Shown: positions 32,889-41,994 of the stretch, piece by piece | Layout: every line of letters begins with the position of its first letter | How positions within the stretch are numbered: the stretch's first letter is position 1 | Origin: an uncultured Armatimonadota bacterium | GTDB lineage: Bacteria; Armatimonadota; Fimbriimonadia; Fimbriimonadales; Fimbriimonadaceae | NCBI GenBank assembly: GCA_903899015.1 | Contig: CAIUHP010000018.1 | Span: forward strand, 1-64,000 | Reading direction: 5' to 3' | DNA length: 64,000 bases | Made by a program: the position numbers and the translations under genes | Notes under the pieces: generated by a model | The model's input: only the letters and a program-made list of their open reading frames with translations | Database searches by the model: none | What the model was told of the DNA's origin: nothing

Positions 32889-34849
32889 CGGAAGACTCCA
32901 AACAGATTCTTGAGTCCTCGATTGAATCGCCACTTGGGCCGTGTGAATCCAGTGTAGGTTCGGTAGCGAACGGGCATCTCAGCAATTTCCACCTCGTGGT
33001 GAACCAGTTCCTTTGTCACTTCTACCGGCGTGTTCGGTAAACGATCTGTCAGCACCTTTGCCAGCGAAGGTGAGATGCGGCTCTTTCGATAGAGTCGGAA
33101 CCCGGTGAGAGGATCCGAGAAGAACATTCCTACTCTTAGTGCTAACAGTGCACTCACTAAGAACGATCCGAACCAACTCATTCGGAACATCGGGCCGCCT
33201 TCTCCGTATGCCGCATGGAGCGAATTGTGGAATTGACGGCGACTCTGGGTTCGCGAGCCATGAAGAGCTCCAAATCGACTGCTTTGAAGTAGGCGCATGC
33301 CGAGAATAATGTCGCTAAGGTTATATTCACCATCCCCGCTCAGAGTGGCAAAGAATTCAGGCTTTCCGCTGACGACCCAATCTTGAAGGGCCGCAATCTC
33401 AGGGAAGGGTTGATCACTCTTGCTAATCCGCATCGTGATGTTGGAAGGCAGCCCCTTAACGGTGGGAAGAGACTCAACGTTCATGACGACATCGACTTGA
33501 TCAAAATAGTCCGACCATGGAATCTCTAGCATTTCCTGGATCAGAGGATCAATGCCAAGGTTTCTTCCGCCCAAATCAATAAACAGGCGCAGATCCTGCT
33601 TATCTCGGCCACTGGTTTCGAAGAGTTCGATCACGCGATCAGAAATCGCAAGTCCACTGTGAACCATCGGCTTGGCAGGATTAGCCCATTTACCCCGTAG
33701 AAGAGTAGCACCCTTGTAGCTCGAAATTGGTTCGCCATCTGGCTGACCGAGTTTGATGCCATCCGGCAAATCTTCCGCAGTCTCGGTATAGAAAATATGC
33801 GTGATGCCCTTGCGCGAGTTGGTTTCATCTCCGAGGCAGTGCAGCGATTTATCCACCAAGCCAAGACCGGTAGTTGCCTGAATGTCGTGATCCTCTTGGA
33901 TGTTGGCAACAAACGCTTTGACCGTAGCTGGGCTCGAAAGAATCGCTTCACTGGCAATCAAATAGCTGGGTAGCAACGATGAGTGCTGAGTTCCTGGACC
34001 GTAAATAATGATGTCCGCTTCTTGCAAGGCCTTTATTGCCTGAATCGACGGCTCGGTTTTCATCTCTTGCGAACGCAGCCATGCCCGTTTTTCTTCAATA
34101 GGCTTGTCCGCGATCGCGAGCCAGCCTTCCTTGCTGGGTTCACATTCCATGAAATAGAGGTCAAGAATTGGAACAGCTGATTGCGGCCCGACGATGACCG
34201 CTTCACGAGGCATTAATTCCCCATCAGTCTTAAGGGCAACAAGAGTTCTGGCTTCACCTTTACTCACGTTAATCAAACGTGACTTCGAGCCAGCGACCTC
34301 TGACATCAGGCGAGCCGCCTCGTTGAAATCGTTTCCTTGTTCGAGGAATGCTCCCGCGAAGACGAGGTTACCGAGAGAGCAATCGACAAACTCAAAGCTC
34401 ACTTCTTTGATTCGTTTGTCATAAAATCGGAAGAAATGTCCTAAAAGCCCACGGATGCGGTCTCGGGTTACCGTGTCGATAGAACTGAATTGGTCGAGCA
34501 AAGTCTTCTTAAGCCCTTCCATTGAGCCACTATCGACAAATGCTCGAAACGCTTTTAGGTCGTCAGCCGAGAAGTCTTCCGGCAGACGAAACTCAATAAG
34601 CTTCTGGAGTGCGTATTGCTCGGCAGAATACAGGTCGAGCAGATAGGAAAGGTTTTTGCGGAAGTCCGACGGACCAAGCATTCCTGGGACGAAGTCTCGA
34701 AGTGCTCCGGTTGAAAGGCCATCATCGTATGCGTTTACAAGCAAAGACAGATTGACTTCTGGCCTGCGTAGTAGCGCCCGAATGAGGGTTGCACTGCCGC
34801 GTCCTCCACAGAACAGGCATACGTTTTGAGTGTATTTTTGAGTCGTCAT
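32885..34849 (-). CDS. CofD/YvcK-like domain fused to a GT2-type glycosyltransferase domain
   Basis: 654-aa cytoplasmic protein with two halves. Residues about 8-390 match the CofD/YvcK family: GG at 15-16, DDGLSTG at 42-48, GPSDFRKN at 59-66, GNL at 160-162, GPGT at 284-287 and VANI at 314-317. Residues about 430-654 resemble the catalytic part of polyprenyl-phosphate GT2 enzymes: ATLSGDGEYNLSDI near 501-514, GSR at 531-533, DPLTGFRL at 579-586 and EMPVRYR at 624-630. Known CofD transfers phospholactate to a deazaflavin; YvcK binds UDP-sugars. The start overlaps the GT2 stop by 4 nt and its stop couples to the HAD gene. The reaction is unknown; nucleotide-sugar binding or transfer is inferred. 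Confidence 0.82.
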   Translation of the reverse strand: MTTQKYTQNVCLFCGGRGSATLIRALLRRPEVNLSLLVNAYDDGLSTGALRDFVPGMLGPSDFRKNLSYLLDLYSAEQYALQKLIEFRLPEDFSADDLKAFRAFVDSGSMEGLKKTLLDQFSSIDTVTRDRIRGLLGHFFRFYDKRIKEVSFEFVDCSLGNLVFAGAFLEQGNDFNEAARLMSEVAGSKSRLINVSKGEARTLVALKTDGELMPREAVIVGPQSAVPILDLYFMECEPSKEGWLAIADKPIEEKRAWLRSQEMKTEPSIQAIKALQEADIIIYGPGTQHSSLLPSYLIASEAILSSPATVKAFVANIQEDHDIQATTGLGLVDKSLHCLGDETNSRKGITHIFYTETAEDLPDGIKLGQPDGEPISSYKGATLLRGKWANPAKPMVHSGLAISDRVIELFETSGRDKQDLRLFIDLGGRNLGIDPLIQEMLEIPWSDYFDQVDVVMNVESLPTVKGLPSNITMRISKSDQPFPEIAALQDWVVSGKPEFFATLSGDGEYNLSDIILGMRLLQSSRFGALHGSRTQSRRQFHNSLHAAYGEGGPMFRMSWFGSFLVSALLALRVGMFFSDPLTGFRLYRKSRISPSLAKVLTDRLPNTPVEVTKELVHHEVEIAEMPVRYRTYTGFTRPKWRFNRGLKNLFGVFR

Positions 34850-35589
34850 ATGTTTGCGATTTGGAGAACTTTCACGCGAATCAGGAACTGCCTCATTCCG
34901 ATGTAGAGAACAAAGAGAAGGCGATGGGTGGCCCCTTTAACAACCTTCAGGCTGCTCTTGCCTTTCACTCGTGATCGATGTTCGACATTCACTTCGACAA
35001 TCTTCGCTCGTTTTTCGAGCAGCTTGGACGTCATTTCAGTGGAGTAGTTCAACCCCTTAGCCTCAAGGTTGAGCGATCGAAGTAATTTGCCTTCGACCAC
35101 TTTCAATGCGCAATTGAAGTCTTTGAGGTGCGAGCCGTGGAACATATTGGCAACAACGCCACTTGACCAGGATCCAAAGCGAGCAAATCCTGAATCTAGC
35201 TTCTTGTGCCTCACACCCGCCGCAACGGTTGCCTGATCCGCCTTAATGCCTTCCGCTAATTTGACTACCTCTTCAATCGGGAATTGACCGTCGGAATCGA
35301 TCAATAAAACCCAAGGCATGGTCGTATGGGCAATCGCAGTAGTAAGGGCAACTGCCGCACCTTGGTTTTTCTCTAACGTGATTGGTTTGAACTCAGGAAT
35401 CTCTTTCGCTAAGTCGGTGAGTATCTGCCAAGTATTGTCCGTGCTCCCGTCGTTACAAATCACGATTTCGAACGAATCCAGCCATTTCTGAGTTCGCAAG
35501 AAACTCACCCACTCATTGACAATTTCGGTGATGCCATCCTGCTCGTTGTAGGCGGGGGCTGCGAGAGATATTTGACGAACTTCTAGCAT
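34846..35589 (-). CDS. Polyprenyl-phosphate glycosyltransferase, GT2 (GtrB/DPM1-like)
   Basis: 247-aa GT2. N-terminal APAYNEQDGI, CNDGSTDNTW, catalytic IDSDGQFPIEEV near residues 97-108, and C-terminal NYSTEMTSKLLEKRAKIVEVNVEHRSRVKGKS match dolichyl-phosphate mannose synthase-like enzymes that charge undecaprenyl phosphate with a sugar. Unlike GtrB it lacks a clear pair of C-terminal helices; only one weak hydrophobic stretch (THRLLFVLYIGMRQFLI) is seen. It is the first gene of the leftward operon and overlaps the CofD-GT2 fusion by 4 nt. Confidence 0.86.
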   Translation of the reverse strand: MLEVRQISLAAPAYNEQDGITEIVNEWVSFLRTQKWLDSFEIVICNDGSTDNTWQILTDLAKEIPEFKPITLEKNQGAAVALTTAIAHTTMPWVLLIDSDGQFPIEEVVKLAEGIKADQATVAAGVRHKKLDSGFARFGSWSSGVVANMFHGSHLKDFNCALKVVEGKLLRSLNLEAKGLNYSTEMTSKLLEKRAKIVEVNVEHRSRVKGKSSLKVVKGATHRLLFVLYIGMRQFLIRVKVLQIANI

Positions 35590-35956
35590 GATTCCTTAGG
35601 GCGACAATTATGGTCGTCGCGTCCTGCTAACCTTATTATGGGGAAATTCCACCTCATAAGCAGCAGAAGGAGCATCCCAAAAGCTTCTGCTTCCAGGGAA
35701 CTGCCTTGCCAGGTTAGTATATTCCCTGAACTCGAGGTCTGCTGTGATCCTCTCACTAAAGTAGGCATTTAAACTCAGCCAATCTTAACGTTTCGTTATC
35801 GGTTACTGGCGCGCATTTTCACATCCAGAACACTGAATAGGCCTTTAAGACCTATTCCAAGTTCGCCTGAGAGAAAAAGAGCTTCCCATGTATGCTGGCC
35901 GATTATGGGGTGACATACGGTTAGGACCAGTTCTTAGGTGATAATCTCACATCATC
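35590..35956. other. Divergent intergenic region between glycan operon and GH95 gene
   Basis: 367 bp carrying promoters for both directions. Visible dyads are AGCAGAAG / CTTCTGCT (35662-35691, 14-nt spacer) and GAATAGG / CCTATTC (35835-35857, 9-nt spacer). A TAACGTTT element around 35787-35794 resembles the AAACGTTT core seen near the LacI gene. No gene is supported. Confidence 0.4.
35835..35857. promoter_or_regulatory. Candidate operator upstream of GH95
   Basis: GAATAGG-N9-CCTATTC, a perfect 7-bp inverted repeat with one-turn spacing, 100 nt before the GH95 start. The size and spacing suit a dimeric regulator; the protein is unknown. Confidence 0.3.
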
Positions 35957-38413
35957 ATGCCGCTCCTTTGGTTGTCTTGCTTAGCTGTTCTGGTGCCGTG
36001 TATGAAGGATAAACCTATGCCTTTCACTGATGAGAATCGCTTCGATCCATCTACCTTTATGTGGTTTTCAGCACCGGCAGCCAAATGGGATGAGGCGCTG
36101 CCAGTTGGAAACGGTCGCCTGGGTGCAATGGTTTTCGGCACCGTTCTCGAAGAGCGCATTCAACTCAATGAAAGTACCTATTGGACGGGCGGCCCTTACT
36201 CAACGGTCGTGAAAGGGGGCCATGAAGTTCTGCCCGAACTTCAAAAACTCGTCTTTGAAGGCAAGTCCCTCGAAGCACACAATCTCTTCGGGCGCAAGCT
36301 CATGGGATATCCGGTTGAGCAACAGAAGTATCAAAGCTTGGCCAACTTACATCTGGCTTTTCACCCTGCGGGAACCGTTAAGGAATACACGCGTGACCTC
36401 GACTTGGCAACGGGAACGAGCCATGTTTCCTACACACTGGGCGGTATTCGGTATCACCGAGAGACCTTTGCAAGCTATCCAGATCAGGCAATCGTCATCC
36501 ACTTGACCGCCGATCATCCGGGAGCGATCAGCTTCAAAGCCAACCTTCGAGGAGTGAGAAATCAAGCTCACTCAAACTACGGAACGGATTATTTCAGAAT
36601 GGACGCAGCCGGTTCCAACCAACTGGTGGTGACGGGCAAATCGGCAGACTATTTGGGAATCCCTGGAAAGCTGAAATACGAAGGACGAATTCAAGCAACC
36701 CATGAGGGTGGGTCTATCAAGACAGTCCGTACCGACCTTATTGTCGAGGGCGCCAACTCAGTAACCCTTGTCTTCGTTGCCGCAACCAACTTCGTCAATT
36801 ACAAGGATGTCTCGGGCGACAGCCACAAGCGAGTTGAAGCAGACCTCGCACGTCTGAGTGGCAAGGGATTCGAGATCTTAAAACACGACGCGGTGCAAGA
36901 CTATAAAAGCTATTTCGATCGGGCCAGTTTGAGTCTGCCCATTAACAAGAATTCCTTCCTTCCAACCCCCGAGCGCAAAGTCCGTTACCAATCGGAAACC
37001 GATCCCAGTCTTGCGGCTCTGACCTATAACTTTGGTCGATACATTCTGATCTCCTCTTCTCGCCCAGGGGGCCAGCCAGCCAATCTCCAAGGGATCTGGA
37101 ACGACGACATGAATCCAGCATGGGATTCGAAATACACAACGAACATCAACACCGAAATGAATTATTGGCCAGCAGAGTCGGCCAACCTCGGTGATCTGAC
37201 CGAACCACTTTTTAGACTGATAAAGGAAGTGTCGGATCAAGGTTCCAAAGTGGCCAAAGAACACTATGGAGCTCACGGCTGGGTGTTTCATCAGAACACC
37301 GACTTATGGCGAGTTGCGGCCCCGATGGATGGCCCCAGTTGGGGCACTTTTACAGTTGGCGGCGCTTGGCTCTGCACCCACTTGTGGGAGCACTATGCTT
37401 ACACTGGAGACAAAGCATTTCTCAAATCTTCCCTTCCCTTATTAGAGGGCTCAGTTCTCTTCTTCCTCGATTTTCTTGTCCAGCACCCTAACGGGAAATG
37501 GATGGTTACGAATCCATCTACTTCACCGGAAAACTTTCCAAATGGTGGCAACAATGGTCCATTTTTTGACGAAACAACTGGAAGCATGCAGCCGGGCACA
37601 ACCATCTGCGCAGGGTCTTCAATTGACATGCAAATCCTTCACGATTTATTTGGTTACTACCTAGCCGCCGTCAAAGAACTTGGCATTCATTCAAAGGTGG
37701 CAGACCGCGTTAAGGAAGTTCGGGAGAAGTTAGTTCCCCCTCAGATTGGCAAAGACGGTTCCCTCCAAGAATGGTCGGAAGATTGGAAATCACTCGAAAA
37801 GAACCATCGACATTTTTCCCACTTGTATGGTCTTTATCCTGGACGGGTGCTTGTCGAGAAGCAGACACCCGCTCTTGTCAAGGCATACAAACAGGTTCTT
37901 GAAGAACGCGGAGATGGTGGCATGGGCTTCTCCATGGCCTGGAAAATGGCTCTTTGGGCACGTCTTGGAGACGGCAACCGATCGAACAAGATTTTCAAGA
38001 ATTATCTGAAAGATCAAAGTTGCATCCAAATGTTTGCCCTGTGTGGAAAGGCACTGCAAGTAGACGGAACCTTGGGCGCAACCGCTGCACTCACTGAAAT
38101 GTTGATCCAATCACACGAAGGAAATATCCATCTGCTTCCCGCCCTTCCTTCCGATTGGGCATCCGGGCAATTCAAAGGGGTGTGCACCCGTGGTGGCTTT
38201 GTAGTTGACCTCGACTGGGCCGACGGACGCGCACAATCCGCGAAAATAATGTCCAAGAATGGAGGGCTTTGCCGGATAAAGGTCAAAGGTGAAGCCACCG
38301 TAATGGTTGCGGGAGAGCCGGTAGCCACCAAGATCAACTCGAACGGAACCTTTGAATTCCCAACGGAAAAGAATAAATCCTATATCCTTAAGTTTCTTGC
38401 CCATGCCAAATAA
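35957..38413 (+). CDS. Glycoside hydrolase family 95 (alpha-L-fucosidase/galactosidase)
   Basis: 818 aa. After a short hydrophobic N-terminus (PLLWLSCLAVLVPC), GH95 hallmarks appear: FSAPAAKWDEALPVGNGRLGAMVFG, LNESTYWTGGP, the central GIWNDDMNPAWDSKYTTNIN and INTEMNYWPAESANL with the two catalytic Asn of the N-x-N pair, and LYGLYPGRVL. GH95 enzymes cleave alpha-1,2-L-fucosyl or L-galactosyl linkages by inversion. The N-terminus could be a weak signal or lipoprotein leader, but Pro before Cys and the lack of positive charge make export uncertain. It overlaps the DPP-IV-like gene by 11 nt. Confidence 0.87.
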   Translation: MPLLWLSCLAVLVPCMKDKPMPFTDENRFDPSTFMWFSAPAAKWDEALPVGNGRLGAMVFGTVLEERIQLNESTYWTGGPYSTVVKGGHEVLPELQKLVFEGKSLEAHNLFGRKLMGYPVEQQKYQSLANLHLAFHPAGTVKEYTRDLDLATGTSHVSYTLGGIRYHRETFASYPDQAIVIHLTADHPGAISFKANLRGVRNQAHSNYGTDYFRMDAAGSNQLVVTGKSADYLGIPGKLKYEGRIQATHEGGSIKTVRTDLIVEGANSVTLVFVAATNFVNYKDVSGDSHKRVEADLARLSGKGFEILKHDAVQDYKSYFDRASLSLPINKNSFLPTPERKVRYQSETDPSLAALTYNFGRYILISSSRPGGQPANLQGIWNDDMNPAWDSKYTTNINTEMNYWPAESANLGDLTEPLFRLIKEVSDQGSKVAKEHYGAHGWVFHQNTDLWRVAAPMDGPSWGTFTVGGAWLCTHLWEHYAYTGDKAFLKSSLPLLEGSVLFFLDFLVQHPNGKWMVTNPSTSPENFPNGGNNGPFFDETTGSMQPGTTICAGSSIDMQILHDLFGYYLAAVKELGIHSKVADRVKEVREKLVPPQIGKDGSLQEWSEDWKSLEKNHRHFSHLYGLYPGRVLVEKQTPALVKAYKQVLEERGDGGMGFSMAWKMALWARLGDGNRSNKIFKNYLKDQSCIQMFALCGKALQVDGTLGATAALTEMLIQSHEGNIHLLPALPSDWASGQFKGVCTRGGFVVDLDWADGRAQSAKIMSKNGGLCRIKVKGEATVMVAGEPVATKINSNGTFEFPTEKNKSYILKFLAHAK

Positions 38414-40577
38414 GTCACAACCATCAAGTTCACTTACTCTTGAGAACATCTTCGTCAACGGAACGTTTGATCCCAAGAGCTACGGTCCACTTCGTTGGAT
38501 GAGTGACCAATCTAGTTACACCACGCTTGAAGTCAACCGTAAGAAAGAACAGGAAATCGTTCGGTACGAGGCATTAACCGGGGCAAAGACTGTTCTAGTT
38601 GGGAAATCGATGCTGACTCGGGATGGTGCCAGTGACCCCATAAAGATCAAGGAGTACGAGTGGTCAAATTGCATGACTCAACTTCTGATCTTCACAAACA
38701 CCCAACAAGTTTGGCGACAGCACACTCGGGGCGACTACTGGATTCTTAACTTAGAATCGGGCGATCTCAAGCAGGTTGGTATCGGGCTCGAAGAAAGCTC
38801 CTTGATGTTCGCGAAGTTCTCACCCGCCGGAGATCGAGTTGCGTTCGTGAGTAAGCACAACGTGTTTGTCGAAGATATTTCGAATGGAACGCGAGTCCAG
38901 CTGACGCACGACGGTAGCGATAAGATCGTTAACGGAACCTTTGACTGGGTTTACGAGGAGGAACTTGGGTGCCAAGACGGTTTTCGATGGAGTCCCGATG
39001 GCAAAACTATTGCCTATTGGCATTCGGACACCACCGATATAGGTTGCTTTACGCTTATTGACAACATCTCGGGGAACTATTCAAAGACGATCCCCCTTCC
39101 CTATCCGAAAGTTGGAACCAAACTATCCGCCGTCAAGATCGGGCTCGTTTCTGCCCAAGGTGGTGCGACTCAGTGGCTCGATATTCCAGGGGATCCCTCA
39201 AATAACTACCTGGCGAGGATGGATTTCATTCCAAACTCCAACGAGCTCATGATTCAGCAACTGAATCGTCAGCAGAATACGCATTGGGTTTGGATCGCAA
39301 AAGTCGATGATCTAAGCCTCACAAACCTGCTCACCGAGAAAGACAATGCTTTTCTCGATCTCCACGACAGCGTCCAATGGATCGACGACGAGAAGTGGTT
39401 CACATGGATAAGCGAGCGGGATGGCTGGCGACATCTGTACCGAATTTCGCGGGATGGGAAGAAAGTTAAGCACATCACCAAGGGTGAGTTTGACGTGGTG
39501 AGTGTTTGTTGTATCGCCCCCAAAACTGGATGGGTCTACTACATTGCCTCTCACACCAGCTACTTAGACCGTTATCTTTATCGAAGTCGCATCGACGGCA
39601 CCGGTCACGCAGAACGCATCACTCCCCTCAACCTAGTGGGACACAACTCCTACCAAATTTCTGAAAGCGGAGAGTGGGCGATTCACACATTTAGCAGTGC
39701 CATCACGCCGACCATCATCTCCCTTGTCCACTTGCCAGAACATATCCAGGTCAAAGTCTTGGAAGGTAACCGTCCCCTCCAAAAGAGGGTTGATCAACTC
39801 GGACTAAGAGCGAAGGAGTTCTTTAAAGTCGATATTGGCGATGAGACTTTGGACGCCTACATGATTAAACCAATCAAGTTCGATCCAAAGAAGAAATATC
39901 CCGTCATTTTCTATGTTTACGGAGAACCGGCTGGATCGACGGTTCAGAACAATTGGTCGAGTAAGGACATCCTTTGGCATCAATATCTTGCCCAGCAAGG
40001 CGTAATCACGATCAGCATTGACAACCGTGGAACAGCCACACCAAGGGGGCGAAAGTGGAGAAAGTCAATCTATCGGAAGATTGGGATTTTGGCGACCGAG
40101 GACCAAGCCAAGGCAGCTAAGAAGATCTTTTGCATGTTCGAATTTATCGACTCAACTCGAGTCGGTGTGTGGGGATGGAGCGGCGGTGGTTCGATGACGC
40201 TGAACTGTATGTTCCGTCACCCGGAAATTTATAAGACGGGCATCGCGATCGCCTTCGTTGCCGACCAAAGGCTTTACGACGCGACCTATCAAGAACGCTA
40301 TATGGATCTGCTTGAGAAAAATGAAAAGGGATACATCAGTGGTTCACCGATTCAATACGCGAAGAATCTTAAAGGCAAGCTCATGATTATCCATGGCACC
40401 GCTGACGATAATGTCCACTACCAGAACTTCGAGAAGCTAACAAATGAACTCATACGGCTCGATAAGGAGTTTTCGATGATGTCGTATCCGATGAGAGCCC
40501 ACGGAATAAGTGAAGGGGAAGGCACCGCTCTTCATCTGAGAAAAACCATGGACCGATTCTGGAAAGAGAACCTTTAG
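38403..40577 (+). CDS. Dipeptidyl peptidase IV-like serine peptidase (S9B)
   Basis: 724 aa from the ATG at 38403, which overlaps the GH95 stop by 11 nt; an upstream ATG at 38352 would overlap by 62 nt. Residues about 60-470 form the DPPIV_N beta-propeller (TFDWVYEEELGCQDGFRWSPDGKTIAYW, including the Glu-Glu motif that binds the substrate N-terminus). The C-terminal alpha/beta hydrolase has the nucleophile in GWSGGGSM, Asp in HGTADDNVHYQN and His in MRAHGISEG. No signal peptide is visible. It removes N-terminal dipeptides. Coupling to a fucosidase suggests glycopeptide use. Confidence 0.88.
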   Translation: MPNKSQPSSSLTLENIFVNGTFDPKSYGPLRWMSDQSSYTTLEVNRKKEQEIVRYEALTGAKTVLVGKSMLTRDGASDPIKIKEYEWSNCMTQLLIFTNTQQVWRQHTRGDYWILNLESGDLKQVGIGLEESSLMFAKFSPAGDRVAFVSKHNVFVEDISNGTRVQLTHDGSDKIVNGTFDWVYEEELGCQDGFRWSPDGKTIAYWHSDTTDIGCFTLIDNISGNYSKTIPLPYPKVGTKLSAVKIGLVSAQGGATQWLDIPGDPSNNYLARMDFIPNSNELMIQQLNRQQNTHWVWIAKVDDLSLTNLLTEKDNAFLDLHDSVQWIDDEKWFTWISERDGWRHLYRISRDGKKVKHITKGEFDVVSVCCIAPKTGWVYYIASHTSYLDRYLYRSRIDGTGHAERITPLNLVGHNSYQISESGEWAIHTFSSAITPTIISLVHLPEHIQVKVLEGNRPLQKRVDQLGLRAKEFFKVDIGDETLDAYMIKPIKFDPKKKYPVIFYVYGEPAGSTVQNNWSSKDILWHQYLAQQGVITISIDNRGTATPRGRKWRKSIYRKIGILATEDQAKAAKKIFCMFEFIDSTRVGVWGWSGGGSMTLNCMFRHPEIYKTGIAIAFVADQRLYDATYQERYMDLLEKNEKGYISGSPIQYAKNLKGKLMIIHGTADDNVHYQNFEKLTNELIRLDKEFSMMSYPMRAHGISEGEGTALHLRKTMDRFWKENL

Positions 40578-41638
40578 ACGTCTGGCAAAGCGGTTCGAAA
40601 TGGAGCAGTCTCCCGGGACCTGCCGGATAAAAACCGTCGCTCTACCAGGAGCCAGCTAAGGTATCCCAACCCAAAACTAATGAGTAATGAGAATCCCATA
40701 AGGAGCCAAGGACCGAGGTTTGGGAGATACCAAAGCAGTAACTTCTCGGTGGGCCACCCATATAGATACACCCCGTAGGAGATGTCAGGCAGATTTCGGA
40801 ACCAGTTGAGTGAAGGAGTCTCTCGGTTAGCAAACCAGAACAAAAGGTACGAACCGGGCACCGCGATGGCTATTTGAGCGAGGGCAGGGATAAACAACAA
40901 TCCGATCATGAGGAGCAATGCTCCGGCTGCGACACGATCATCCCACCGAATCCGATCTTCGAACAAGCAATAGGTTGCGCCAATGCCAAAAAGAGCTAAG
41001 AAGTGCAGGGAGTGAGATACATCTGGCACGATCAAGTGTGCCCAGTCCGGAACTTTCACCTCGGTCATGCCGGGCACATAACTCAGACCTATCGCCACGA
41101 GGGCAACCCCCAGCCAAATCCATTTCTTATGAGTCAGACCGAAAATGCCGAGCACCGCGACAAGAAGATAACAACGGAACTCGTAAGCAATCGTCCAAAG
41201 CGAGCCATTGATGTTCGCAAAATAGGTTCCTCTAAACACAGGGGGGCAATAGGGCCCCACCAGAAACAGCAAGCCACTTAAGAATTTTCCTAGACCCAAG
41301 TCCTCAAGAAAGGTTGATGAACCCGCTAAGGGTCCAACCAAAAACACGCTGATGCACGAGGCGACGATGAAACCGGGATAAATACGATTGATCCGTTTCC
41401 GTAAGAAACTCGACAGGTGGGGATTTCGAATCCAACTCTTAACTATCAAAAACCCGCTAATGAGAAAGAAGCCGTCAACCGCAACTTCTCCCATGAGTGT
41501 TGTCCCAAAAATGCAGTGAAACAGTTCACGGTGTACGTCTCCGTCAACGAACGCGGTTGCGTGCGATACGATCACTAAACTCGCAAAGATCAAGCGGAGG
41601 CAATCGAAGTTATTTGACCGCCTGGCTACCGCTACCAT
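40574..41638 (-). CDS. Acyltransferase family 3 (OafA/YrhL-like)
   Basis: 354-aa membrane protein with about ten predicted helices. NNFDCLRLIFASLVIVSHA contains the conserved R and H of the acyltransferase-3 family, and FFLISGFLIVKSW and RINRIYPGFIVA match its next conserved blocks. Members O-acetylate or succinylate surface polysaccharides using cytoplasmic acyl-CoA. It is convergent with the peptidase gene (4-nt overlap of 3' ends) and transcribed alone. It may modify the polymer of region I, but that is inference. Confidence 0.87.
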   Translation of the reverse strand: MVAVARRSNNFDCLRLIFASLVIVSHATAFVDGDVHRELFHCIFGTTLMGEVAVDGFFLISGFLIVKSWIRNPHLSSFLRKRINRIYPGFIVASCISVFLVGPLAGSSTFLEDLGLGKFLSGLLFLVGPYCPPVFRGTYFANINGSLWTIAYEFRCYLLVAVLGIFGLTHKKWIWLGVALVAIGLSYVPGMTEVKVPDWAHLIVPDVSHSLHFLALFGIGATYCLFEDRIRWDDRVAAGALLLMIGLLFIPALAQIAIAVPGSYLLFWFANRETPSLNWFRNLPDISYGVYLYGWPTEKLLLWYLPNLGPWLLMGFSLLISFGLGYLSWLLVERRFLSGRSRETAPFRTALPDV

Positions 41639-41765
41639 CCAACACCTAGTTTAACAATCACACTCGCTCGTCCAGACGAACCTCTCAAAGGAGGCGTAAC
41701 AATTGACTAGTCTTTCATGAGATGAAATTCGACTTCAATCGCTACAGGAAGAACATTCTAGCTAC

Positions 41766-41897
41766 TTATGCAGATTCGCGCGAGACAAGAACATAGATGA
41801 CAGGAAGCACGACGAGTGTAAGAATGGTAGCGCTGATCAACCCACCGATAATCACGATCGCAAGAGGCTTTTGCGTATCAGAACCGATGCCCGTTGA
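41766..41897 (-). pseudogene. C-terminal remnant of a CusA/CzcA-type RND efflux pump
   Basis: The minus strand encodes 43 residues plus TAA: STGIGSDTQKPLAIV, then IIGGLISATILTL, then VVLPVIYVLVSRESA. This is the conserved end of the last transmembrane segment of heavy-metal RND transporters (G-x-G-x-x-x-Q-x-P-L-A, then L-x-V-L-P-x-x-Y). The rest of the roughly 1000-aa gene is missing; upstream in this frame the sequence degenerates and meets stops (near 41918-41926). It lies in the 356-bp gap between the acyltransferase and GH36-like genes, the rest of which holds nothing I recognise. Confidence 0.75.
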
Positions 41898-41994
41898 ATA
41901 TGAATAACCAGTGCGTTCCCACTTGCCTTAAGGCTACACCGTTAGAGCTTGGAGAGCATCATATTTAAGAACGGCTTACCACCTGGATCCGTCC

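Noticed and set aside
35583-35768. 61-codon leftward frame upstream of the GT2 gene
   Set aside because: No RBS, odd composition and position in a promoter region; no motif.
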